Shown one piece after another: positions 28,001 to 41,140 of a stretch of 64,000 bases of DNA. The first letter of the stretch is position 1, and each line of letters opens with the position of its first letter. The notes beneath the pieces are model-generated. The model was not told the DNA's origin, did not search any database, and saw only the letters and a list, made by a program, of their open reading frames with translations. Origin of the DNA: Lycorma delicatula (lineage: Eukaryota > Arthropoda > Insecta > Hemiptera > Fulgoridae); contig NC_134455.1 of assembly GCF_047948215.1 (NCBI RefSeq), positions 103,691,995-103,755,994 of the forward strand, read 5' to 3'. The translations under genes were made by a program, and so were the position numbers.

Positions 28001-31000
28001 TATTTAGGTGCTAAATACATTTATTGGCAAAATAAGTTTCCACTTTGGGTTACGATTGCGTTTCGTAAGGTGTTGCAACACCACTGAGTGTAAGTGAAAG
28101 AAGAATTAGTATAGAATGTTGCTGTGTAAGGGTGTATGTTGTAATTTGTGTAGTGTTCTTGGTATAGTTATGTGCTTAGTGTAAAGTGTTCTTCAGCTTT
28201 GGGTGCAGTTGGAAGAAAAGCTGCAGAGGGTAGGGCTGTGTGAATGCCAACCCCTAACGAATGAGACTCCACGTCGGGGGGTCAAAATCTGATAAATATG
28301 CTTTACAAGCAACAGTTGAACAATGTCCAAAGATGAAATTAAGAAAAAATCCATATTGTAAGCTAGTTTTTGATTTTACATGGTTTTTAAGAGCTATTAC
28401 ACACATTTCAAAGTAAAAAAAAAATGCTGTCAAAATAGGGTTTTGGTTAATAACGGTTCTACATGATTTCAGTAAAATAAATCATTAATTAAATGATCTG
28501 ATAAAAAAAATAAATCATTAACTACTTATCACAAAAAAGACAACTACTACTCAATAGTCTAAAGAGCACTCTGCAAGTTTGAAAACAGTAAATCAATCAA
28601 ACACTAATTTAGTGAATATATTTTTGTGTTGTAACAAGCTATTAGTTTGACAAGACTAATTGCTTCTGCAGATTAAACTATGGTAATAAACAACTATTGT
28701 ATCATCATATCCTCATCAGAAAATAAGCTGAGATAACCAGCCAGTAATAAATTACAATAACTTGTAAAACTGAATATAATTATGTTTACTTGTGTAAGTT
28801 TAATAAAAATGATGGGAAAATAGCTCATTTTACAATTCAGTGCCTAAAGAAAATTGGGGTTTTCCCTATTCCTAATGTTTAGAAATATTTCCTAATATTC
28901 TTCTATGACAAGTTTACAAATGTAGACATAATGAGCTGTAATTTGATAAAAAGCCCCAAATTACTTGTTGCTGACCTTTTACTTTTTCCCTCTTCTATGG
29001 TTAAGACAAAAAATTACTTCCATATCTTCATTAAAGTGTTTCTGAGAGAAGTTGTTTCAGTTACTAGCATTCTTAATGTAGAATTAATTTTACAATTAAT
29101 TAATCATTCTAGAACTAATTGTAAAATTGTTGTAATCATAACACACACCACTTTAACAAAATTAATTAACAATTTTATTTTATTTTTATCAGGCTACTTA
29201 CTAAAAAATAAATAAAAATGGTATATAAAAACTTACATCAAAATCAGAATCATTAAAACTGTAAACAATATTCCAACCTAACTGCTCAAATTTCTTCCTT
29301 TCAATAATAACAGAATGAAAAAAACAAAGGGCAAAAAGTAGTTTCTTATATTTTAATTGATTCTGACATGAAGTAAACTGACTATCTGTAATTAAATTGT
29401 ACATCCTCTTCATATTAGCTTTTAAACCCTGAAACAAAATTAGGCGGTCAATTATTTAAAATATTAGTCAAATTATATTGTTTTGTCATAACTATTACTG
29501 AATAAACTAATTTGAAAATTGTACTTAATAACTGAATTTTTTCATCTTGAGGGGTTTTTAGTGTAGTACGAGTAAGCATTTAGTTACAATTTTTTACATC
29601 TTAGATCAATTTTAATGTTTAATGGGAATTGCAATTATTCTTCAATTTCAATAAATAGTATTTATAAAATATATATAATTAAGTGTATAATGAAGAAAAA
29701 AAAAATTTTATTTGCTTTATCATCAATATAAAAATAATATTACTAAAGAAACAAAATTTTAATGACATAAACAAGTTGTCTGCCAGAGAAATGAAAGTTG
29801 GGTTTCATTAATCACCAACAATGAAGTTTGTGGCTGAAATACTTTATTAAAAAAAAAAATGATTTGATAAAACCAACTTCAGAAATCTGATCTGTAGAAT
29901 AAAAAAAAGACAAAACATATTATTATTGTGTTTTGTTTAGAATACTATATATATATATATATATATATATATTTTAAATTTAGTGTATCATCACTATTAG
30001 TGATACTAGGCATTAAATTTGAAATATAAACATATAAATATATATAATTTTCTGCTAGCTTCAAATATTTTAAATTTAAAGAAAGATTAAAGTAGTATTA
30101 TTTTTTTATTTTTAGAGTAGTTTTAAGTGTATTTTATTTTTTTACAAATTATTTCAACTTCCACTTTTATTTAGGATATGGATAGGACTACAAAAATGCT
30201 ACTTAAATGAAAAGATAATTTGAAAGAAATGTATAGGTGGGGAATTTGCACCTCGATATACTAACTAAGATGTAACTTGATAACTAAGAACAGGAGGTAA
30301 AATGTAAAGAATTTTTTTCCAAGTAACTATGGTTCTCTGGAAAAATGGGAAGATGTTATGCTTTTACCTTAAGTTTTCTAATTAATTTTCTAAAATTTTA
30401 GGAAAAGATTAATTTAACAACAGAAGGCTATATATTAGATTAGGCTATATATATTAAGGTTATAAGAATATATATATTTAAGGCTATAAGAATAAATATA
30501 AATATATATATTTATTAAATATTATATATTTAAATATATATATTAAATATATATATTTAAATATAGGTATTAAATATATATATTTAAATAGGTATTAAAT
30601 ATATATATTTAAGGCTATAAGAATATATTATGTTGTAATATATTACAACATGAAGGCTATATTACAATGTTGTAATAATCTAAAAAAAACCTGTCCAAAC
30701 AATGAAATCTTAAATTATTCCACCTCTGGTAAAAACTTACAATAGGATCACCAGAGTAATTTAATAAAGAAACACATAAGTAGAATTGCTGAATTAACAG
30801 TACAGTACAGTAAAAAAGTAGGAATTTTTTAAAAGTTTTTTGTCTTTTTTTTTAAGTCTTACTCTTAATAGTGTTAATGCATTTAAAAAAAATTGTCTTA
30901 TAAATCTCATAAAAAGAAAGGATAATATTTTAATAATTTACATTAGCAACAATACTGAGAGTGGTTGAATCAATAGTAAATGTATCAGCATCAAAAAAAC

Positions 31001-34000
31001 CTACTTATTAAGGTCCTCCATCTTCACAGCAAAATAATAAATTTCTTTGTCATCTGTAATAAAGGGTAGAAAAAGAAACTGGATAAAGCACTAGTTAGGA
31101 CACTAGAAGAAATTATGGAAAAAAAAGGAAAGGAAGATGAAAGGGGTTGGTTTCAAATAATTTATGATACCAAGTAAGGAGGGGGAAGTGCAGGCTGACA
31201 TCTGCATCTGCCAGATGTAGAAAACTCGTCATCACTCTTGTGTATTCACTCATCATATCCTTGTCCTGTGTACTATATCTGCTCTTCCTATGTGTACACT
31301 GACAATCTCTAAAGTTTGGACAACACACAAAGTTTGATGATCTGATGTAAAAAACTAGCTTATTCTAAACACTTTGTAACATCAAATGAAAATTGAATAC
31401 ACCTCTTATCTATTTTGTGAGGAATGAGACAATGCATAATGAACCACTGAAAGAGTTGTGGTATGTATGTGATTGCATTTGTGGATTTTCCATACATTTT
31501 GAAATTAATTTATACTGTCTAAATTGAGACTATATTTTAGTACTTTAAAGTCTAGAAAGTTTGGTTATTGTTTAATCCAGTTTCTAGTGTGAATTATAGC
31601 TGGGTAAATATTTTTGTTTTAATACATTCTTACCAATATGTATTCAAATTATACCTTCATTAAGATAACTAAATTAAATATGTTATATTTACTAATTATA
31701 AAAGGATAATAAGAATATAAGAATAAGATAATAGAATTATAAATTATAAACAAAATTATTATTTGAATAAGGGGGTTTAAACCCCTTATAAGGATACATA
31801 ATTTACCAACCCTTTCATGTAACAACAAGAAAAAAATATAATAATAATGTGAACTATCAAAAACGATTACTAAAGTAACTATTATTATATTTCCCTCACT
31901 TTATTCAGGAGCACTTTCATGAGTACACATCATCAGTTGCACATACTTATAAATACATGTAAAAATAAATACAATATGGTTCACTATCATAAACAATTAT
32001 ATGGTAGTATTTAATAAATTTTCTGTAATTTTGTTTAGCATATTTAGAGCTTAAATTTTAAGCAAATTCTATTAAAAAAATAATCATTTATTATTATTTT
32101 TAAATTGTTAATAACCGACTGCAATGAACTTTAGTCACTAATAGATGCTTACAACATTTCAATGAATCTCTATCTGACACAGAACTTTGCTAATCTACAG
32201 GAACCAGTTTATTAAGTGTGGCTTCAGATGCTGAAATTTTATTCATACTCATAATACTCATAATAAAACTCATAATTCATATTCATACTCATCAATTTCC
32301 AGAATCTCTCTGGTACATTCCAGATGTGGCAGAACCATCAGATTATAAATGAATACTATTTAGTCTTTTTCAGGACCCATTTTTCTGTATTATCTTGGAT
32401 TAAACAATGATATAATTGTTTACGCCAATGCGTAAAGTAGCTTTTTTATTCCAATAAATTCAAGGTTACGGTTGAGTCTTGTAGTTATTACAGGCTTGGT
32501 AAATTTATTTTTTGCAGAGATTAATTTTTATCTATTCATGAACTGAATTCATATTACTTTTTTTAAATTAATCTAAAGAAAATAACTCCTGACGTGAAGT
32601 TATGATTTTGGACTTCTTTGTAATTAATATTGTGATTTGTTCTAGTAATATTTATTGCTTTTGTATTCTATCTTGTAATTTGAATAATAATGTATTTAGT
32701 TCTTTAAACTGTTTATAGACTCGTATTTAATACAAAAGATTTTCAAAATAATTATTTTAAAAATGTATATTTATGTATTTGTTATTCAATATTATAATTG
32801 ATATGTTGATTCAGCTGATATTCCTTGCATAAATACTGTATAGGAATAAGTTAAGTCTTTTGCAATTTCATTTAATTTTTTTTTTTTTTTAAGTTTATGA
32901 TTTAAAAGAAAAGGTTTAGTTGTTTTTTTTTCTAATTGAAAAAAATGAAATAAAATGAGCTAATAAAATGAGCTGTGTCATTTTATTTTGTAATTTTACC
33001 CAACAATAATAAAAAAAAAGTTGAGAAGTGTATTTACCTTCTATGATCTAGGACAACTAGAAGTATGAAGAGTCTAAGTGATTTTGTTTTTGCAGATGGC
33101 AGTTTTCTACATACACCAAATTCAGTTCTATTAATTGTTTTTCCGGTATTTATAACTAGAAAGTTTATGGTGTTTTACGTATAACCATTACATATTAGGT
33201 TTACAAATGTGTTTTGTAACCGAAATGATTTTGCAGTATGGAAAATAACAGCCAGGTTGTCTTAATCATAAAGGATCAATTAAAATCATCATTTAATAAT
33301 ATGTAAAGAAATGTAACAGAAAGAAAATATATTCGCTTCTTTATACTTTTTACTCACTGAAATTCCACCTGGGTTGTACAAATTTTAACTGATTCTGCCA
33401 CTTTGCAATGACATCATTGTTAAAAAAATTAAAAAAAGTACTGGCAACCATAGAAAGCCTTAACTAACATCTAATCTATGTGGAATCCCTCTTCTGGTGA
33501 AATGCATCCCTGAACAAACTGTTGGAAAGCAGTTCTCTAAATTTTAGTTGGAAATGAGTACTTTTACATGTGCATTTTTATAAAAGCTTGGCTCAATTCT
33601 AATTAAATGCTTGCTAAGATTCACTTCTTACTTAGTTTCATTTCAGAGATTATTACATAATCGTTACCTCTTTCTAGGCTGAAGAACTCCCCTCCCAATA
33701 TATTAAATATATCACATATATTAAATAATCACATCTGACTCCAATTCATATAAGAAATCAGCATATTATTTTGTAAATGAAATAAAACATTTTTTTTTTT
33801 AATGAGCAATAAAAACGGCAACAAACCTAATGAAACTGTCCTTAAATAAGTGGGTTAAATGGATTGCCCTCATAGTAAATGTTTAGAATACTTCAATTTA
33901 AGAGCATTAATTTGAATAGATATAGTCTAGTATGATTTAATTGCATAATTAAAATGTTCATTTGAAATATACTGTTCATATTTAAGCAGTGTTAAAAATC

Positions 34001-35883
34001 TGACAGTACACCTAACAGTGTAAAATGCTATAATTTTATTTCAGTATAATTTATATTTTTTTAGCACTTTTAATGTTTATGTATAACTAATGATGAAGGT
34101 AGTAGTATATGTCTGTATAAAATGAAGTATAACAAAACTTACTTTATTTTGTCTTTGGTTGTTAATATTATCCATAACAAAGGTTTATTAATGCTTAAAA
34201 TACTCATAATGAAGAAATAATGCAATATAATCCTCATATACTACACACACACACATATATAAATATATACATATAAAACAACAAAATAACCATCAGACAC
34301 AGTAACAGAGCCTAAAAAACTAATATCAAAAGTTGAATTTCACGGGATTCCGCATCAGCAGTATTACAAAACATTACAAAAGTACATAAACAAAAACAAA
34401 AAATAAATAAATAAAAACTAAAAATTTAATAATAATAAATCTTCTGCCCAAAGGCAGGTTTTCACATGGCCATCCTTTATTCTGCTTGATTCTGTGCCAT
34501 CTGTTTCATTTTATAGTATTGCTTCCCTTTTTATATTGTCTACCATTTTCATTTGTCTCCGACTTCTTGCTTTCCTTCCCATTACAAATCCCTCCAATGC
34601 ATTCACCAACAGGCAGTCATGTCTCAGCTAATGTCCCAACCAACTGTATTTTCTTCTTTTTATTATTTTAATCGCCCTCTCTTCACCAGCTTTATGAAGC
34701 ACCTCCTCATTCCAAACTCTTTCTGTACAGCTGATATTTTCCATCCTCCTCCAAACCCATGTTTCAAAGGCCTCAAAAATCTTCTCTGCTCTCCCTTCCG
34801 AATAGTCCATGACTCTGCCCCATAAAGGGCCACACTCCACACAAAACATTAGCAAGTTTTTTCCTTAGTTGCAGATCTAGTTTGCTACATAGCACTCTCC
34901 TCATTTTGCTGAATGTTTCCTTTGCTCTAGAAATTCGTACTTCATCTTCCTGATCACACTTCATATCTTCCTTAATGATGCAGCCCATATTACTTGAAGG
35001 ATGCCACTTTATTTCCCCCAATCCTAATTGTTGTCCTTTTGGTTGATTTGCTAATTATCATGCTTTTTGTCTTCTTTGTATTTATCTTCATCCATATTAC
35101 AATCTTAAACTATTCTATCTTCAACTCATTCCAATCGTTATTTTACCTTCTATGACAAGTACAGATTCTTATTAATCTCCTTCCCTTCCAAGTGACTCCT
35201 CTTTGCTTAAGATTCTCAGCAATTTATCCCATTCCACCCTGTCAAATGCCTTCTCCAGATCTATTAAGACCACATATAAATCTCTTTGCTTTTCAATATA
35301 TCTTTGTCTGATCAATCTTATTAACCCTTGAATCCCTCGTTCCCTTCCTCCTTCTAAACCCAAACTGCTCTTCCCTAATTGATCTCTCTAGTCTTCCATA
35401 AAGTCTCCCATTCAACACTCTTAGTAGTATCTTAGCTGCATGTGATATAAGGCTAATGGTCCTATATTCCTCATATTTCAATACATTCTTCTTGTTTTCG
35501 ATTGGGATCATAATAGTAGTCGTAAAATCTGCTGGCCAATCACCACTCTCATATATCAAATTACATAGGCTTGTGATATCTCTAATTCCCCTTTCCTCTA
35601 AACCTTTCCATAGCTCAGCCAGTAGTTCATCGACTCCACATGCTTTCCTGTTCCTTTAAGACTTTTTCTACCTCTCCCTCTTTTGGAGGGAGAGGTAGAA
35701 AAAGTATGAACTCTACTTTTTAAAAATTTAGAAAACATCAATTTAGGTTTACGTATTTTAGGGTCTGTTTCTGTATTTGGTGGTTATTTTGTTGTTATTT
35801 GAGGTTATTTGGCACAGTGACCGGTATGTGTATATACATATGTGTATATGTATATATATATATATATATACACATACCGGTCA

Positions 35884-35924
<41 letters not shown>

Positions 35925-38900
35925 CATACATATATATTAGTTAACAATGTACTTTAAGGCTTGTTTATTATTTTTCAACTATGTAACATAAGTGCACTGT
36001 CTTAGGACAATGCAAATATCAGTATGCTTATACAATATGCAATATACTTTGTTACCACATATACATAAATTGCTTGTTAAATATTCAATAATTCCAAATA
36101 AAATTAATATACTGTATTTAAATTTAACATAATTTGTACTTACCTTTGGAGGTTCTGTAGTCATTTTAAGTGAATTTTGTAAAATTGAGATTGGAAATTG
36201 AGGATGTGGGCTTGAACTTAACCAGAGGCTGAAATAAGTGTTATCTTTAGTAACATTATAAGTAATAATAATAGTAATTATGCACAAAATATTATTAACT
36301 TAAGCCTTAAATTAACACAGTTTATTTTAAAGAATTGAAAAAATAATTTACAACTAACAAGTTTTCTAATGAAGAAAATATTTTAAAAATTTAACAGCTC
36401 ACATCTTCACAGTTAAAGAAGAGCCTTTTTGAGTACAGGTTCTTTTCAGATGCAGAAAATTACGGTTCTACACTGGTAGATGCACAGTAAATTTAGAATA
36501 AGGCCTCTATTCAGGTTCAACATCTAAGCTCTTACTGCAGTTGCTTATAAAATATTAAATACTTTTTCCTTTAGCCTTGAGAGGGCTGTCAATGTTTCAT
36601 TGACAGCCCTCCATTGACTTGTCTTGTTCTCCAATTCAAGTCTCATTTCTGGTCAGCTATTATTCTCAATAAGTGAACATCTTTTATATCATGTCTGGCA
36701 TGACCTGCCTAATGTGATTATTGAATAGTAATTAATTATTATCTAACAGGATGCCAAAATATTTATGAACACTGATTCTAATGATTGTAAAATCTTAATG
36801 TTTAATGCAAAAGTTCAGACTAAAACTTATACCAAGTGAATAATTTACATTGTAAATCTTCCATGATACATAATTTTCAGAAATTTTAGAGTCAAAATTT
36901 CTTTTTAAGATTTTTATCTTGGTATAAAACGATAACTTTTATAGCTATTGGCTCAACATGTAGGAAATGTTTTATTTCAACCAGTGCTGGTGTGGTTTTT
37001 ACAATATCACAAACTTTTGGTCTTTATAGAATATGATTTGATTCATTTTCTAATTAAAAAATTACAAACAAATAATACATACACCTGTATAATAGAAGAT
37101 AACAATGCTTCGTTACTTTATAAAATTATGCTATTAAAAGAAGTGAGTATAAAAAAAGCATAACAATAGCTGAGTTTCAAATGATGGATCAATGAGAAAA
37201 CAATCAGAAATGAATGTAATGATTTATGCTGACTAAAGGGAGTACAATAGAACTAAATTCAGATTACATTTAAAAATTATGTGTGTTACTGACATTAAAC
37301 TGTAAATTGATTTTGAACAACAATCTTATGCGATTGTATTCAGATATTGCTTAATGAAAAATACTACTACTAGTTTTGGTACTATCCAGGAAGGCTACCC
37401 TTACTGAATATTTTGAAGCACTTAGCTTATGTTACACATTAAAGTATTTAAAAATTAGTTCTCTATCAACCCTTCTGCAATCATTCTTTTAATTGTGGGC
37501 ATGAGTTACAAGGTATAATGTTAAGGAGTCATTTTTTAACCTTCAGACAGTGCTCTCTGGGATAAGAGTCCTATGATATCATTGAACAGTAGGCACCAAA
37601 CTATTCTAACTGGCTTCCAAAGCACTGAAGAAGAATTCATCTTCCTAAAATGTAATTACATTATGATTTCACCTAAAATTGCAAACAATTTATATTGCAT
37701 AATGAACTCTACTAGGCAAAATTTGATGAAATAATTTACAACACAACAGTTTCAATAACCTGTTGAATCATCATAGATGACATAAAAAATAAACTGTTAG
37801 ATGTAAAATTAAATAGTAGAAAGCTACCACAAATTTTTTGTAGAAAAAACTTATACCTAAGTTTTATACCTCAAAAAGATAATTTTCAAAACCAATGAAA
37901 ATATAATAAAAATGTAAGTTTTCTTACCGAAAATCTTTATGAATTTGAACACTTTGAAATTCTTCTATTATCTTATCAAGACTAGGCATCCAAGACAGTG
38001 ATAGATGACAATTAGCAAGGAATATCCAATTTCCTTCTTTAGTTCCAATTTCAATCAATCTGCAATATAAACAGAATGATAAACAAAAAATAGATTAAAA
38101 TATTAACAGATATTAATGTATAAAATATGGTTGGCATATCTATGAAACAAAATCCATGGCAAAATTATCTATAGATCCACCAAAAAGGCTGGTCTGATAT
38201 TTTTGATGTTGCTGGAGTAGACAAAAAATGGCATAAATCTTAAACAATTTAAATTATATATTAATCGTAATATAGAAAATAAATTAATATATTAATTTTG
38301 ACCAAAGGATATACTTGATTTGCGAGATAAGTTAAAAATTTGAAATAATTTTACAGCCACCAAAGTAGATATTTTTAAAAGTACTACACCTTAGTTAAAT
38401 AAGTGTATATCTTTCATCAAAACAGTCAAACCAAATTAGATTAATAGTAAGCAAGACAATCAAATTAAATTCCCTAAATCAGTTTTAAACATGGCCTCTA
38501 TTAGCTAACTTCAATATAATAAAGGTATATTAACATAGTAAATGTATGAAAGGAGTAGAAAAAAATTGTTAGAGAAAGAATTGTAGAGGAAAATTATGCA
38601 AAGCAAGATAAACATTATTTCCATCACTGCTAGAGTAGCAGTTGCATCTCTCTCACACTACACCAATGCTATGAAGACTTAACTAACATATAAATTCATA
38701 TGATATTTTTATTAAAAAAAAAGCTACTAGAATTTTTCTTATTATTTTTTTATTTTCTTTATTTATTTATTTTTTTTTTTGAGGTTTTTAGGGGAATCGA
38801 CTACTTTGGTCATTAGCCCCATCCCAATTCAAAAAAAAATAAAAAAAAGGTTCAATGATTCACATTCTTATGAATCAAAAAATGTTCAAAAATTTACGTT

Positions 38901-41070
38901 CTTCTAACAACGAATCCAGAATATTACTTTCTAGGCTTTCCTTTCGGCCATCCTTTCTTGCACCGTTTCTCCATTCTTCTGACGGCCTCAACCTCTGATG
39001 ACAGCGTATCTGAGGCCTCAGACAAGGCATCGTCTTCCTCTCTTTCGGATGCCAGTGACGTTCTGCGGCTGACGTCAGGAGACAAAAACATCGTTGGTGC
39101 AGTTAGCATCGTTGCGATTGAATTCAAACTAGCAAGCGATGCACTTTCCGCGGCTGATGAACTGGATTCTACCTCTACTTCAGTGTTGGGTCCAGCTGCA
39201 ATAGATGCTCTCACCGAAGCTGATCTTTGCGCTTTTGGAGGCTCTATTGGTACAGGTTTTATTTCATCTGCGTCTGGTGCTTTTTCTATAATAACTTGCA
39301 CCTCCATTTCCACAGATTCAGATTTTCTTGTCACAATTTCTTTAAACTTGTGACTAGACGGAGTGATCCGTTTCTCTTTGCTAGATAAGTCAAGATTTTT
39401 TATTCTTACTTCAGTTGGTGGCTTAATAATCGCAGGTTTAGCTGGTGTTTTAAACTGCGCTGGTGCGTCTCTAATGTCAACAGTGTCAGACGGAGAGTGA
39501 GCCTTCTCATGTTTAGTTTGTTCCATCCGATGAGTCGACTCGATCTTTGAATCAATGATTCTTTCAATCATTGTCGCAAGACTTGGTGCCATCGTGTTAA
39601 GCAACTGCTCCACATTAATTTTAGATGTGGAAGGGACAGCCACTGCTTCTGCGTAAGAAGTCGATGGTCGTGGTGTACGCTGATTAACAATTTTCTTCGC
39701 TTCAGGATAACTGACCTGACGCGTTTTAACTTCCTGAATCGCTGTTTCTAATTTATATGTAGGGCAGTTTCTTGAACGACAATTGTGATGCCATTTACAG
39801 TTAACGCAGGTTGGAGGGTCTTTACATGGGTCACCCTCATGTGATTTCTCTTCACATATACATATTTCCTGCGCTTCTAAAACATCTCATCGGCTGCGGA
39901 ATAAATGCTCGTACATCAAGCCGATGGATGCCAGCTCGTACCTTTTCAGGAAGATTCGGCCTATTAAATGTTAAAATATGCGAGGCCGAAGGAACAACTT
40001 CACCATTTCTTCGCATGGTTAGTCTGCGACACTGAGTCACTCCCTGACTCGACATTTCTTGTACAATTTCTTCTTCTGTACAATTAAGAAGATCGCGACA
40101 AACAATAACTCCTCTGGATGAGTTCAGTGTGCTATGCGGTTGGACAGAAACCGCAAATTCCCCGATCTTCTTCAACGCCTGGACTTTCTGGCTTTGCACG
40201 TCATTGATAGTTTCGACGTGCAATCCATTAAAAGTCTTTCGAATTTCTTTAACGGGACCACCAGCACAATTTGTAATTTCTCTTGCGAATAAGAATGGAC
40301 TAACTTTTTGAAAGTTTCCATTCTCCTTTGTAAAAATTAAAAATCTTGGCTTAGGTACACTATAGCCAAATAAGCTTTTACGTAAGTCTTTACTGATTCT
40401 ATCAGCATCTTTCTTGATTTTCTCACATTCTTTGCTTTTTTTCCTCTTCGCTTGTGGCGAATCGGAGGATTCTAAACGAGGGTGTTTACGTGCACCCTCT
40501 GCCACGTTTGATTGTTCAATATTCATGAACGGTTGATCCCTTCCGTAGCAAGGCTACCCGCCGGGGTACACCCCCACTCCATGGCTACTAACCTTGGAGG
40601 TCCGATCCGGTACTCCGGTGGAACCGGCATATGTCCTGGCAGAGAGCGGATGCGCAGTCTCTGCACTGACTCCAGGCTCCTACTCACCGAAGCTTTCAGA
40701 GCTCCTATGCACCGACATACATGGGCACCATTGCTACATGCTTGCCATCGCAGGGGGCATGTGGACAACGGAAGGGTCTCCGTTACACCTGCAATAACAT
40801 TGACCCTGACCACCACATCGCCAGCTCTAAGAGTGGTATGAGTCCATTTCCAAAATCGTTTATTATTCCATTTCCTGCAGGTAGCCAAAAAATCCAGTCC
40901 GTTTAGTGACCTGAAGTTGGAAACAGGTCAAACTTAAAAAAGCATAACCGAGGAATTTACTCGGAACCCTGTTAGCCAGCTATATATAATGTACGTAAGT
41001 ACAGCTGTTGCCGCCCTGGACGTGGAACATAGATGTTGTGTTCCGGACGTGGGGATTATCTACCTCAAGG

Positions 41071-41140
<70 letters not shown>

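Noticed and set aside
38958..39353. 131-residue plus-strand frame
   Set aside because: Antisense shadow of the serine/glutamate-rich tail of the LINE ORF1.
40512..40906. Overlapping frames on both strands in GC-rich DNA
   Set aside because: The region is the leader of the ORF1-only LINE; openness follows from its higher GC content and no family motif is present.
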